A stretch of 44,736 nucleotides of DNA from Comamonadaceae bacterium (lineage in GTDB: Bacteria; Pseudomonadota; Gammaproteobacteria; Burkholderiales; Burkholderiaceae_C), in NCBI GenBank assembly GCA_947475685.1, contig CANJNC010000023.1, positions 1 through 44,736 on the forward strand, read 5' to 3'. Every line of letters begins with the position of its first letter. The first letter of the stretch is position 1. Below, piece after piece: positions 1 through 8,780 of the stretch. The notes beneath the pieces were generated by a model. The model did not search any database and had not been told where the DNA came from. It saw only the letters and a program-made list of their open reading frames with translations. The position numbers and the translations under genes were made by a program.

Positions 1-720
1 AAGAACAGCTCGAGCTCTTTTGTCAGTTATGTTCCAACACAAACACTTTACTGGAAAGCAATCAATGCAAAGGCACTCGTGGTATTGGTGCCGGGAGGAA
101 ATGGCACCCTAGGACTGAAAAGAGATGACACAGAGATCGACGTGTCTTTTTACAAATCTCTTAAAGCGCTTAGCGAGCCCAATCAGGTTTACGGGCAATT
201 TGATGTGGTTGTCATTGATTTTCCTCTTGCATTAAATCAACGCGATTTAAGTTCTAGGGCGTCCAATGAACACATGGTTCGAATCGAGCGCGTCATTGAT
301 TTTTATCGACATAAAACCCACTTACCCATTTGGCTGATGGGCCACAGCAACGCAGGTGTAAGCTTAGGTCATTTCATCCGATACCTGCAAAGCAATAAAA
401 AGTCTTGGCTCTTAAGTGGAATGATTGCATCAGCCATAAGAAACGAGTCTTCATTTATTTTTAATGAATCTGTAGAGTTTCCCGTCTTGTTCATTCATCA
501 CAAAAGGGACGAGTGTCCAAGTGCATCAAGTGTTTACTCATTGATCAATCATGATCGACTCAAACGATCCACTCCTCAACAGGTGCAGTTTGAATGGATG
601 AACAGTGGTGAGTCTGAATCAAAGGATCCATGTCAGTCTGGATTTCACATGTATTACGGCTCAGGCTTTGAGCTTCCAAATATTATTAGAGAATTTATGA
701 TGAAGCATTCAAACATCTAA
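1..720 (+). CDS. Partial alpha/beta-hydrolase-fold protein, 5' end outside window
   Basis: The reading frame is open from base 1 to the stop at 718-720, so the start lies upstream of the window; the GTG at 79 is internal. About 239 residues are visible. A beta-strand followed by GGNGTLG looks like an oxyanion-hole region, and GHSNAG puts the nucleophile at about Ser116 of the visible part. HHKRDEC supplies a likely acid (about Asp170) beside Cys172, and CQSGFH a likely His216 close to Cys211. The same arrangement of a Cys next to the acid and a Cys before the histidine recurs in the secreted protein at 31065-31889, so the two are probably distant paralogs. Substrate unknown. The gene is AT-richer than the catabolic run that follows and is probably not part of it. 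Confidence 0.75.
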   Translation, partial: KNSSSSFVSYVPTQTLYWKAINAKALVVLVPGGNGTLGLKRDDTEIDVSFYKSLKALSEPNQVYGQFDVVVIDFPLALNQRDLSSRASNEHMVRIERVIDFYRHKTHLPIWLMGHSNAGVSLGHFIRYLQSNKKSWLLSGMIASAIRNESSFIFNESVEFPVLFIHHKRDECPSASSVYSLINHDRLKRSTPQQVQFEWMNSGESESKDPCQSGFHMYYGSGFELPNIIREFMMKHSNI

Positions 721-1130
721 TGGTTTAATCTGGCAAGGGTACTCTTGGCCACAGGCTCTCCTCTTGTTGGGTGAGAGTGACATCCCCGTCCCCATATAAC
801 CACCAACCTTTGGCAACCGGCAACCAGTGCCTTGATGGGTTGCCAAACATCTCTTCAAGCTGATCAGGATAGGAGCAGACTCGAGTGGCCATTTATAAGC
901 TTTCATTGCGCTACCTATCTCAGAATCAAGAACAAAGGCGGGTTGATAAAAATTTCTGTAGTGGCTCTGTGGGCAATTGAGATCAATTACGCGCGGTTAA
1001 AAATGATTGGTCTAAATTTTCCAAATCCTAGGGTTTTCCTTATTTAAAAAGTGCCTTGCCCAACAGTTTTCTGATTAAAGTTACTACTTACGAATTATCA
1101 AAATCCTACCCTTACACAAGGATCGCCGAT
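721..1130. other. Intergenic leader before the catabolic operon
   Basis: These 410 bases contain no convincing gene. A 71-codon frame at 832-1047 has no recognisable protein character. The stretch holds a 10-base perfect inverted repeat (809-847) and an AT-rich part at about 1000-1050 that could carry the promoter for the Bug-led operon. I see no clear sigma-70 consensus. Confidence 0.5.
809..847. promoter_or_regulatory. Perfect 10-bp inverted repeat
   Basis: TTTGGCAACC at 809-818 is mirrored by GGTTGCCAAA at 838-847 with a 19-base spacer. It lies 89 bases after the hydrolase stop and about 280 bases before the Bug gene. It could be a terminator-like hairpin for the first gene (no T-run follows) or an operator. 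Seen directly; function inferred. Confidence 0.35.
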
Positions 1131-2117
1131 ATGCAATCATGCAGGATCACCATTTTTCGCGGTATCTGGATCGCCACTTCATTCATTCTTGGCGGGTTGG
1201 CGTGCCAAACAAGTGCCCAATCCGTTTTCCCGAATAAAACTATTGACATCACTGTTCCTTATCCGCCTGGGGGAGGGGTCGATCTTTTAGCGCGGCTGAT
1301 CAGCTCCTCAATGCTCACAATGGGGCACTCAGTAATTGTCGAGAACAGGTCCGGCGCTGGAGGCACCGTCGGTGCGCGTTACGTTGTAGGCCGGCCCAAA
1401 GACGGTCATTCTCTTTTGATGATGAACGATGCATATGCAATTGCGCCAGGCGTTTACTCAAAATTGGGCTATGACCCCAAGAAGGACCTCGCTGCCGTGA
1501 TCAACGTTGCATGGGCACCTATGCTTCTTGTTACTTCAACGGACTCCAAGTACAAGTCCGTAGCGGATGTGGTTGCGGCGTCCAAAGCAAAAGATGCAAA
1601 GGTTTCTTACGGTTCTTGCGGAGCAGGTACAGACCCGCACTTGGCTGGTGAAATGATGAACATAGCATTCAAGATCAGCAACACCCACATCCCTTATAAG
1701 GGCTGCGGTCCCGCACTTATAGATGTATTGGGCGGACAGATAGAGTTGGCATTTGTGACCATCTCAGGAGCGATGACCTACGTCAAGTCCGGCAAGATGA
1801 GAGCTCTGGCAATCACGTCTGGTGAACGCTCTAAGGTGATGCCGGATGTACCGACGCTGGCTGAAAGCGGGGCGCGTGACTTCAACCTTAGCCAATGGCA
1901 AGGCCTAGCTGTTCCCTCTGGTACCCCTGAAGATGTGAAGTTCGCAATTTACGAATTGGTATCTAAAATCATGAAGACCGATGCGATGCAGAAAAAAATT
2001 TTTGATCTCGGATACACCGCTGCAAACGATGGACCTGAGGCGTTTCAGAAAATAGTCAACAGCGATATTGACCGCTTCACTAAGCTTGCTAAAGACCTTG
2101 GCCTAACAATGGAATAA
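1131..2117 (+). CDS. Bug-family (TctC-type) periplasmic solute receptor 1
   Basis: Tripartite tricarboxylate transporter-type periplasmic binding protein, 328 residues. ATG 1131 is chosen because it follows an AAGG stretch and gives a clean signal peptide (hydrophobic WIATSFILGGLA, cleavage near SAQS); the TTG at 1056 would add 25 unlikely residues. Family motifs are PYPPGGGVDLLAR, VENRSGAGG, HIPYKG and PTLAESG. Two cysteines (YGSCGAG and YKGCGPA) sit at normally small-residue positions and may pair in the periplasm. It is the first gene of the catabolic run and 15 bases from the next gene. No TctA or TctB membrane subunits occur in the window, so the receptor is an orphan here. The ligand is inferred to be an aromatic or pyridine carboxylate. 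Confidence 0.9.
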   Translation: MQSCRITIFRGIWIATSFILGGLACQTSAQSVFPNKTIDITVPYPPGGGVDLLARLISSSMLTMGHSVIVENRSGAGGTVGARYVVGRPKDGHSLLMMNDAYAIAPGVYSKLGYDPKKDLAAVINVAWAPMLLVTSTDSKYKSVADVVAASKAKDAKVSYGSCGAGTDPHLAGEMMNIAFKISNTHIPYKGCGPALIDVLGGQIELAFVTISGAMTYVKSGKMRALAITSGERSKVMPDVPTLAESGARDFNLSQWQGLAVPSGTPEDVKFAIYELVSKIMKTDAMQKKIFDLGYTAANDGPEAFQKIVNSDIDRFTKLAKDLGLTME

Positions 2118-2132
2118 TGAAGGAAACGATAC

Positions 2133-3128
2133 ATGAGGAAATTGAAAGTCAGCCTTTCTTGCGGTAACTACGACCGTACACAGGCCATATTTGATGGGCG
2201 CGCCGAAATCGAGGGGTGCGAAGTTATGGCCATTCCACTAGAGCCAGAGGAAGTATTTCACCGCGCCTTTAAATATGGTGAATTCGATATCACCGAGATT
2301 TCGATGAGCAGCCATATGATGACGACGTCGCGTGGCGATAACGAGTACGTCGCCGTTCCGGCTTTTCTGTCACGCCTCTTTCGTCACTCCGGTATATATG
2401 TGCGAACTGACAGGGGTATAAACAGTCCGCAAGACCTCAAGGGAAAAAAAATCGGCTTGCCTGAATATCAGATCACTGCCAACGTCTGGATTCGCGGAAT
2501 CCTTGAAGATGAATACGGCGTCAAGCCAAGCGATATCAAATGGCGCCGTGGAGGCATTGAAGAACCGGGCCGAGGCGAGCGCTCGCCAATTGACCTCGAC
2601 CCATCAATTGATTTGCAGCAAATTCCAGATGACAAGAGCCTGTCTGGCATGCTGGAGTCTGGTGAGATTGATGCCTACATTGGTGCGCGTGCACCCTCGT
2701 GTTTCGCACGCGGTGCTCCAAATGTAGGCCGTTTATTTAGCGACTACATAGGTGCCGAGCAGGACTACTTTCGCCGCACAAAAATATTCCCCATCATGCA
2801 CATGGTCGGTATTCGCAAGCAACTGGTTGACGAAAATCCCTGGTTGCCGGTTGCCGTGCAAAAGGCCTTTCTAAAAGCAAAGTTTCTAGCGGTTAAAGAG
2901 CTCGATGAGCTGGCTGCCTCACCCGTCTCACTCCCTTGGTTGGTTCATTACCATGATGAGGTCAAAACGCTGATGGGCGACGATTACTGGCCATATGGCC
3001 TGGATGCCGTGAACCGCAAAGTCATAGAAACTTTTGCGCGCTATCACCACGAACAGGGTTTGTCCAAACGGCGCGTTGGCGCTGAGGAGTTGTTCGCAGC
3101 CTCGTCCCTGGATCTTTCCAAAATCTAA
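2133..3128 (+). CDS. 4,5-dihydroxyphthalate decarboxylase-like protein (type 2 periplasmic-binding fold), copy A
   Basis: 331 residues without a signal peptide, so probably cytoplasmic. The start follows AAGGAAA. Family hallmarks include a CGNYDRTQAIFDG start, FDITEISMSSHMM, RHSGIYVR, KIGLPEYQ, a run ending in FPIMHMVGIRK, and DDYWPYGL near the C-terminus. The family (Pht5/OphD type) is annotated as decarboxylase but has a binding-protein-like fold, so a catalytic role is not assured. It lies between a Bug receptor and the molybdenum hydroxylase genes. A second copy at 15864-16847 also sits beside Bug genes. In this setting it may act on a hydroxylated pyridine or aromatic carboxylate; that is inference. 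Confidence 0.8.
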   Translation: MRKLKVSLSCGNYDRTQAIFDGRAEIEGCEVMAIPLEPEEVFHRAFKYGEFDITEISMSSHMMTTSRGDNEYVAVPAFLSRLFRHSGIYVRTDRGINSPQDLKGKKIGLPEYQITANVWIRGILEDEYGVKPSDIKWRRGGIEEPGRGERSPIDLDPSIDLQQIPDDKSLSGMLESGEIDAYIGARAPSCFARGAPNVGRLFSDYIGAEQDYFRRTKIFPIMHMVGIRKQLVDENPWLPVAVQKAFLKAKFLAVKELDELAASPVSLPWLVHYHDEVKTLMGDDYWPYGLDAVNRKVIETFARYHHEQGLSKRRVGAEELFAASSLDLSKI

Positions 3129-3143
3129 TATGGATTTTCCCGG

Positions 3144-4010
3144 ATGAAAGCGCCCGCTTTTGCATACCTTGCGCCTACAACGGTTGAACAGGCCCTTGGC
3201 TACCTGCACGAGGTGGAGGGTGCTCGGGTACTGGCTGGGGGTCAGTCCCTGATGTCAATGCTTAATATGCGATATGCTTTTCCAGACTGCCTGATCGATA
3301 TCAATCGCATACCTGCTCTTTCATATATCCGTGAATCTGGGAGCCTTGTCGAATTCGGTTCAATGACCCGTCAGCGAGACGTGGAGTTTTCAAACATCGT
3401 GGCTTCGCGCTTGCCTCTCCTGCGAGAAGCCGTCTTACATGTGGGACACCGGCAGACGCGAAACCGCGGCACCGTCGGTGGCAGCCTTTGCCAGTTAGAT
3501 CCCTCGGCTGAAATACCCACCATTGCCACGGCAATGGATGCGAGAGTTTTTGTAGCCAGTATTCGCGGTACACGAGTTATTGCTATGGCCGATTTTCCAG
3601 CTGGCTACATGAATCCCGCCATCGAGCCAGACGAGATGCTGGTTAGCATCGCAATTGAGCCTTGGCCGCAAGGTCATGGGCATGCCTTTTTGGAGTTTTC
3701 TCGCCGGCACGGAGATTTTGCGATCTTGTCCACAGCCGTGTTGCTGCTGTTTGGGCACGACGGCCTGTTATCCCGTGTCTCGATCACTTTAGGTGGGGTT
3801 GCCGCTGCGCCAGTGCGGATGACATTGGCAGAAAACGCGCTGTTGCAAACGCGCGGAACACCTGCTGACGTGGAACGCGCAGTCACTGTGTGCTATGCAG
3901 TTGACGCCATATCGGACACATATGTTCCTGCCTGGTACCGCCAGCGACTTGCTGGTGTTCTTACTGAGCGGGCATTAAACATTGCGCTCAAGCGTGCGGG
4001 AAAACAGTGA
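3144..4010 (+). CDS. Molybdenum hydroxylase FAD-binding subunit (CoxM/XdhB-like; candidate PicA component)
   Basis: 288 residues, the usual length for the medium subunit of xanthine-dehydrogenase-family enzymes. The N-terminal FAD motif is AGGQSLMSMLNMR (about residues 31-43) and the second is RNRGTVGGSLCQLDP (about 108-122). It passes electrons from the iron-sulfur subunit to an acceptor. Its TGA overlaps the GTG start of the next gene by four bases, indicating translational coupling. With the next two genes it forms a three-subunit hydroxylase that would insert a water-derived oxygen next to the ring nitrogen of a pyridine carboxylate. The substrate is inferred from the downstream pathway. 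Confidence 0.93.
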   Translation: MKAPAFAYLAPTTVEQALGYLHEVEGARVLAGGQSLMSMLNMRYAFPDCLIDINRIPALSYIRESGSLVEFGSMTRQRDVEFSNIVASRLPLLREAVLHVGHRQTRNRGTVGGSLCQLDPSAEIPTIATAMDARVFVASIRGTRVIAMADFPAGYMNPAIEPDEMLVSIAIEPWPQGHGHAFLEFSRRHGDFAILSTAVLLLFGHDGLLSRVSITLGGVAAAPVRMTLAENALLQTRGTPADVERAVTVCYAVDAISDTYVPAWYRQRLAGVLTERALNIALKRAGKQ

Positions 4011-4516
4011 GCATTTCAAATCCCAACCCTGATCTCACCGCTGCAAGGCCCATCACGCTTGTTGTGAACGGCAAGACCTGCAATGGGCATGCAGAGCCGC
4101 GGGTGAATCTTGTTGATTTCCTTCGTGGTGAACTCCATCTTACCGGTACGCATGTCGGCTGTGAGCATGGAGTCTGCGGCGCATGTACCGTGCTTGTCGA
4201 CGGGGTGTCTACACGCGGGTGCCTGATGCTTGCCGTGCAGGCAGATGGCACCAACATTTCCACAATCGAAGGCCTTTCGGACCCAGATGGCGCGTTTCAT
4301 CCCCTACAAAAGGCTTTTCATGAACTGCATGCCTTGCAGTGTGGTTTCTGTACGCCCGGCATTTTGATGTCCGCTGCGGAGCTCCTAGCAAGCAACAGCG
4401 ACCCCGGCGAAGATGCCGTGCGTGAGGTGCTTTCGGGCCACCTCTGCCGTTGCACCGGCTACACCAACATCGTGACCGCGATCCTGCGCGCTGCAGCAAT
4501 CATGCGTGGAGAGTAA
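4007..4516 (+). CDS. Molybdenum hydroxylase 2Fe-2S subunit (CoxS/XdhA-like)
   Basis: 169 residues starting at a GTG that overlaps the upstream stop (GTGA). The plant-type cluster cysteines are Cys52, Cys57, Cys60 ([10 protein letters not shown]) and Cys72; the second cluster uses Cys112 and Cys115 (QCGFC) with Cys147 and Cys149 (LCRC). All eight ligands are present, so the subunit looks functional. It carries electrons from the molybdenum site in the following large subunit to the FAD subunit. There is no export signal, so the enzyme should be cytoplasmic, unlike the Tat-exported IorAB pair at 37258-39914. Confidence 0.95.
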   Translation: MSISNPNPDLTAARPITLVVNGKTCNGHAEPRVNLVDFLRGELHLTGTHVGCEHGVCGACTVLVDGVSTRGCLMLAVQADGTNISTIEGLSDPDGAFHPLQKAFHELHALQCGFCTPGILMSAAELLASNSDPGEDAVREVLSGHLCRCTGYTNIVTAILRAAAIMRGE

Positions 4517-4520
4517 GCAG

Positions 4521-6914
4521 ATGTCTTCGATTCAAAACCTAGGCATCGGCGAGAGCCACCTGCGCCAAGAAGATGAAGCGCTTCTGACTGGCAACGCGCG
4601 TTTCCTAGACGATATTCAGGTACCCGCACCCTTGCAAGCTTGTTTTGTACGCAGTCCCCACGCTCATGCACGCATCCTTGTTATGAACCTGGAAGCTGCT
4701 CGCGATATGCCAGGCGTGGTCGCGGTATACGCCGCTGCTGATCTCTTTGGGGAACTTACCTACTGGCGCATGCCACTTGGTTTTCCACTTGCGGCTCTGC
4801 CAGACAACACAACGCCTTTTGTGCTGGCCTCTGATGAGGTCGCCTTCGTTGGCGAAGCCATGGCCGTGGTGATCGCCCAAACCCGCTCGCAGGCCGAAGA
4901 TGCGGCAGCGCTTGTGCAAATCGAATACGAGTTGCTCGAAGTTGTGTCCGATTGCCGCAAGGCAGTCGAGACAGCCTCTCCCACAGTGCGCACCGAGCTG
5001 GACTCCAATGTGCTGCAGGACTACACGCTGTCTTACGGGGACTGCGACCATGCCTTTAGAAACGCTGGCCACACATTCACAGAAAGCTTCTGGGTGCACC
5101 GCGGCTGCGCGCACCCGATGGAAGGCCGTGGCGTGCTTGCAGCGCTCGACCCGTCAACGGAAATGCTCACACTTTGGTCATCGACGCAGATGTCGCATGA
5201 GTTGCATTATGCCGTGGCCCTGATGCTCGGACAACCTGAAGACAAGCTTCGGGTAATCACGCCCGATGTGGGCGGCGGCTTTGGCGCAAAGTACATGATT
5301 TACCCCGAAGAGGTCGTCATACCCGCGGTCGCGCGCAAACTTGGCCGCGCCGTCAAGTGGGTAGAAGACCGGCGCGAAAACTTTCTCACATCCATACAAG
5401 AGCGTGATCAGTATTGGACAGTGTCTGTGGCGGCTGACCGCGAAGGGCGCCTCTTAGGAATTAGGGGCGGTTTTGTTCATGACCATGGCGCCTATACTCC
5501 GCAAGGTACCAATGTGGCCTACAACGCCGCCTCCTCCCTGACAGGACCGTACATCGTTCCCGCGTTTGACTTGAATGTGAAAGTTGCTTATACCAACAAG
5601 GTGCCCGTTGCGACAATTCGTGGTGCTGGGTATCCTCAGGCCACCTTCGTGATGGAACGCTTGCTAGACCGCCTAGCTGCAGACTTAGGCATGGATGCGG
5701 TCGCATGCAGAATGCGCAACCTGATCCCGCCTGAAAAAATCCCTTATACAAAACCCCTAAAGTCGCGCGCCGGGGTGCCGCTCACCGTGGACAGTGCAGA
5801 TTTCCCGGCCCTTTTGCAAACCGCCACACGTGCCATTGACTATCCCGGCTTCGCAGCCCGCCGTGAGGCTGCGGCCAAGCGTCACGTGCTGTTGGGCGTT
5901 GCTTTTGCCAATAGCGTCAAACCCACGGGTCGCGGCCCATTCGAGTCGGCGAGGGTGCGCGTTCAGCCCTCAGGTCGCATTAGCATCTACACCGGCGCCA
6001 CGGCAATGGGACAGGGCATCAAGACCACACTCGCCCAACTGTGTGCGGTGCATTTTGGGTTGCCCCCAGACGCCATCGACGTCATTGCGGGTGACACGTC
6101 CTTTATTGGCTACGGCATGGGTGGCTTTGCCAGCCGTCAGTCCATCATGGCGGGCACTGCAGTGAGCAATGCCGCAATCAAGGTCAGTCGCAAAGCAATC
6201 GCTGCTGCGGCGGTGATTTTGAAGGTTGATGAATCAATCCTTCAACTGTCCCATGGTGAGGTCCATACCGCCGGTTATGAACACCGTATTTCGCTTGCTC
6301 GGCTTGCCATGTTGCTCAAGGGTGTACCGGGTTATGCGCTGCCCCTGACGACAGATCCCGGCCTGGATGAGACCGTGCATTTTCATTGCGACGTTCAGAC
6401 TTTCTCAGGCGCATCGCATGCGTGCGAGGTCGAAGTGGATTCCCTGACCGGTGGCATCAAAATTGTGCGCTATGTCGCTGTGCAAGACAGCGGCAACATC
6501 ATCAACCCCCAGCTGGCCCGAGGGCAGGTGCATGGCGGTGTTGTCCACGGCATTGGCAATGCCGTGTTCGAGTGGATGGGCTATGACGTGAACGCACAGC
6601 CTCTGACGACTACTTTTGCAGAGTACCTTTTACCCACAGCGACGGAAGTCCCCGAGATTGAAGTGATTTTTGCCCCATCGCCCACAACCCTTAATCCGCT
6701 GGGGGTGAAGGGCATTGGTGAAGCCGCCACCATTCCCGTTGCCGCGGCAGTGATAGGCGCTGTGGAGAACGCGCTCACCGGATATGGTGTGCGCATCTGT
6801 GAGTTTCCCTTAACACCAGTCAAGCTGCTAGAGCTCATCATTGCCGCCGGCGGGGATCACTCGCCTTTGGCCGCCAGCGTGCCAGAAAGGACAGAAGATG
6901 GAATTCACCAATAA
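4521..6914 (+). CDS. Molybdenum hydroxylase large subunit (CoxL/XdhC-fold; candidate picolinate 6-hydroxylase)
   Basis: 797 residues from ATG 4521, which follows a GGAGAG ribosome site; an in-frame GTG at 4506 is less likely. The protein shows the family order: an N-terminal aldehyde-oxidase hammerhead domain, then the molybdopterin-binding domains. Visible motifs are VGGGFGAKYM, TIRGAGYPQ (Arg367-Gly370) and GIGEAATIP with the expected base Glu at about residue 734. The active-site loop is neither the AYRCSFR of CO dehydrogenase form I nor AYRGAGR of form II, so it is not a CO oxidiser. The downstream 2,5-dihydroxypyridine pathway suggests a pyridine carboxylate substrate. No XdhC/CoxF-type maturation gene is nearby. 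The 3' end overlaps the CoxG-like gene by 17 bases. Confidence 0.9.
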   Translation: MSSIQNLGIGESHLRQEDEALLTGNARFLDDIQVPAPLQACFVRSPHAHARILVMNLEAARDMPGVVAVYAAADLFGELTYWRMPLGFPLAALPDNTTPFVLASDEVAFVGEAMAVVIAQTRSQAEDAAALVQIEYELLEVVSDCRKAVETASPTVRTELDSNVLQDYTLSYGDCDHAFRNAGHTFTESFWVHRGCAHPMEGRGVLAALDPSTEMLTLWSSTQMSHELHYAVALMLGQPEDKLRVITPDVGGGFGAKYMIYPEEVVIPAVARKLGRAVKWVEDRRENFLTSIQERDQYWTVSVAADREGRLLGIRGGFVHDHGAYTPQGTNVAYNAASSLTGPYIVPAFDLNVKVAYTNKVPVATIRGAGYPQATFVMERLLDRLAADLGMDAVACRMRNLIPPEKIPYTKPLKSRAGVPLTVDSADFPALLQTATRAIDYPGFAARREAAAKRHVLLGVAFANSVKPTGRGPFESARVRVQPSGRISIYTGATAMGQGIKTTLAQLCAVHFGLPPDAIDVIAGDTSFIGYGMGGFASRQSIMAGTAVSNAAIKVSRKAIAAAAVILKVDESILQLSHGEVHTAGYEHRISLARLAMLLKGVPGYALPLTTDPGLDETVHFHCDVQTFSGASHACEVEVDSLTGGIKIVRYVAVQDSGNIINPQLARGQVHGGVVHGIGNAVFEWMGYDVNAQPLTTTFAEYLLPTATEVPEIEVIFAPSPTTLNPLGVKGIGEAATIPVAAAVIGAVENALTGYGVRICEFPLTPVKLLELIIAAGGDHSPLAASVPERTEDGIHQ

Positions 6915-7731
6915 GTTTCGTGTGGCCCTGCCGCTGGAGGACGCATGGCAACTGATGCTGGACGTTCCGCGCATCATGCCTTGTCTACCCGGCGCCGTGC
7001 TGACCGAGGTTTTGGGGCCCGACAAATACCGCGGATCAGTCACCGTCAAGCTCGGCCCTATCAAGCTCTCCTTTGATGGCAAGGCTGAGTTGGTGAAAAA
7101 AGACGACTCCAACCACATCGCCTGGCTGCAAGGCTCGGGCCTGGACCCCAAAGGCAGGGGTGCTGCGGAATCTCAATTCACTTTTGCATTGCAGCCTGTT
7201 GATGGCGGCACCGAAGTGACGGTCAATACGCAACTGCAGTTGTTCGGCGCGGTTGCGCAATATGGGCGCGGCAGTGGCATGATGGCCGAGGTCGCCTCCC
7301 ATATCCTCGCCCAATTTGAGCGCAATCTCGCGAACTCGCTTTCATCACCCACACCGGCTGCTGTAGTTTCTGTCCATGAGTCTGCACGCGCAAATCTGGG
7401 CTTTGAACAGATTCCTCTTGGCAGCGCGAACACTGAGAAAACTGCCAACAGTGCCAATTCATCATTCGCCGGGCAAGGTGTCCATATCCCCGTGATGTCT
7501 TCAACTGAAGCGCAAACCATGTTTTACCAAGCACAGGCTTTGCTAGGTCAAGCCCAGGTCGTTCTTGCCTCGACGCAGGCCGCACTCATGCACTTGCAGT
7601 CCGTGGGCGCAATACCCCCGACGAGCGGCACGAGGCCTGCAGCCGAGCTCAATATGCTGAGCATAGGCTTGAAGGCCATATGGTGGCAGATCAAGCGTTC
7701 CTTTGCGGCCCTGTTTGGCCGTGGCCACTGA
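6898..7731 (+). CDS. CoxG-like SRPBCC-family protein
   Basis: 277 residues from ATG 6898, which follows AAAGGA and lies inside the end of the large-subunit gene. The N-terminal 150 residues match the CoxG/SRPBCC pattern (MEFTNKF, LMLDVPRIMPCLPGA, PIKLSFDGKAEL, DPKGRGAAESQFTF). The C-terminal part is low-complexity, alanine-rich, and ends in an aromatic and basic amphipathic stretch that could touch the membrane. In CO dehydrogenase operons CoxG helps recruit the enzyme to the membrane. Here the overlap with the molybdenum subunit points to the same job for this hydroxylase. Confidence 0.85.
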   Translation: MEFTNKFRVALPLEDAWQLMLDVPRIMPCLPGAVLTEVLGPDKYRGSVTVKLGPIKLSFDGKAELVKKDDSNHIAWLQGSGLDPKGRGAAESQFTFALQPVDGGTEVTVNTQLQLFGAVAQYGRGSGMMAEVASHILAQFERNLANSLSSPTPAAVVSVHESARANLGFEQIPLGSANTEKTANSANSSFAGQGVHIPVMSSTEAQTMFYQAQALLGQAQVVLASTQAALMHLQSVGAIPPTSGTRPAAELNMLSIGLKAIWWQIKRSFAALFGRGH

Positions 7732-7787
7732 CAGCTCGCGCGCTTTAAAGCTGGAACCTAGACGCACGCACAACCATTTGTCTTACT

Positions 7788-8768
7788 ATGAACCAAAAAC
7801 CCAACATGAACAAAACCCGCAAAATTGCCCTTGAAGAACACTTCATGACCCCGGGCTTTGAGCACTACTCGCAAGCCTTCACCAAGCTGATGAGCAAGGG
7901 GGTCCTTGACCGGCTGTCGGCAGAGCTGTCAAGCTTCGATGAGCTACGCCTACAAACCATGGACCGCGCTGGCATCGACATCTCGGTGCTTTCGCAGACC
8001 GGCCCTGGTATTCAAGGTGAGACCAACCCTGCGCTAGCGATCTCGTGCGCACAGCAGAGCAACGATTTCCTTGCCGGGCAGGTCGCGCGCCACCCCGAGC
8101 GCCTAGCAGGCTTTGCATCTCTGCCAATGCACTCGCCTGAAGCTGCGTGCCGTGAACTCGAGCGTGCCGTCAAGCAACTGGGATTAAAAGGAGCGCTTGT
8201 CAACGGCCATTCGGGCGGGGTTTATTATGACGAACCGGCCTACGACGAATTTTGGGAATGCATGCAAGCGCTTGACGTGCCTTTGTACCTGCATCCTTAT
8301 GATGCCTACATCACGCCGCATGTCTTCTCAGGCCACCCGGAACTGTCCGGCGCGACTTGGGGTTGGGGTGTAGAGGCCGGCTCCCATGCGCTTCGCTTGC
8401 TGTTTGGCGGTGTGTTTGACCGGTTTCCAAATCTCAAACTTATCCTAGGACATATGGGAGAGGGTCTGCCCTTCCTGCGCTGGCGCTTTGACAGCCGCTT
8501 TGCGGTTTACTCGCACGGCATCAAGCTCAAGAAGGCGCCCTCAGAGTATTTCGGCAGCAACATCGTCATCACCACCTCCGGTGTGTGTTCGCCACCCTCG
8601 CTCATTGCAGCCATCGCCGAAATGGGTGCCGATGCTGTCATGTTCTCAGTCGACTACCCCTATGAATCTTCAGAGCTTGCCGCTGAATTCATTGAAAACA
8701 CACCGATGGACGATAAGACCCGCCAGATGGTGTGCAGTGGAAACGCACGTCGATTGTTGAAACTATAG
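7788..8768 (+). CDS. Amidohydrolase-2 decarboxylase, gamma-resorcylate decarboxylase-like (candidate PicC, 3,6-dihydroxypicolinate decarboxylase)
   Basis: 326 residues, ACMSD/gamma-resorcylate decarboxylase type. All metal ligands of that enzyme are visible: Glu16 and His18 in ALEEHF, His169 in YLHP, and Asp289 in FSVDYPYE. Also present are GHMGEGLP (His222) and the C-terminal GNARRLLKL. These enzymes remove a carboxylate ortho to a ring hydroxyl without redox chemistry. Placed directly before nicD and nicX, it would produce 2,5-dihydroxypyridine from a dihydroxypyridine carboxylate, which is the reaction reported for PicC in picolinate degraders. An alternative ATG at 7806 would shorten it by six residues. 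Fold and chemistry are secure; the exact substrate is inferred. Confidence 0.88.
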   Translation: MNQKPNMNKTRKIALEEHFMTPGFEHYSQAFTKLMSKGVLDRLSAELSSFDELRLQTMDRAGIDISVLSQTGPGIQGETNPALAISCAQQSNDFLAGQVARHPERLAGFASLPMHSPEAACRELERAVKQLGLKGALVNGHSGGVYYDEPAYDEFWECMQALDVPLYLHPYDAYITPHVFSGHPELSGATWGWGVEAGSHALRLLFGGVFDRFPNLKLILGHMGEGLPFLRWRFDSRFAVYSHGIKLKKAPSEYFGSNIVITTSGVCSPPSLIAAIAEMGADAVMFSVDYPYESSELAAEFIENTPMDDKTRQMVCSGNARRLLKL

Positions 8769-8780
8769 GAACAACTGACC

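Noticed and set aside
832-1047. 71-codon plus-strand frame in the leader before the Bug gene
   Set aside because: No ribosome site, no recognisable motif, and composition like random sequence.
1056-1130. Longer N-terminus for Bug receptor 1 from a TTG
   Set aside because: The ATG at 1131 yields a normal signal peptide and has a better ribosome site.
4521-6914. Aerobic CO dehydrogenase large subunit
   Set aside because: The active-site loop lacks the AYRCSFR signature and no CoxDEF genes accompany it.
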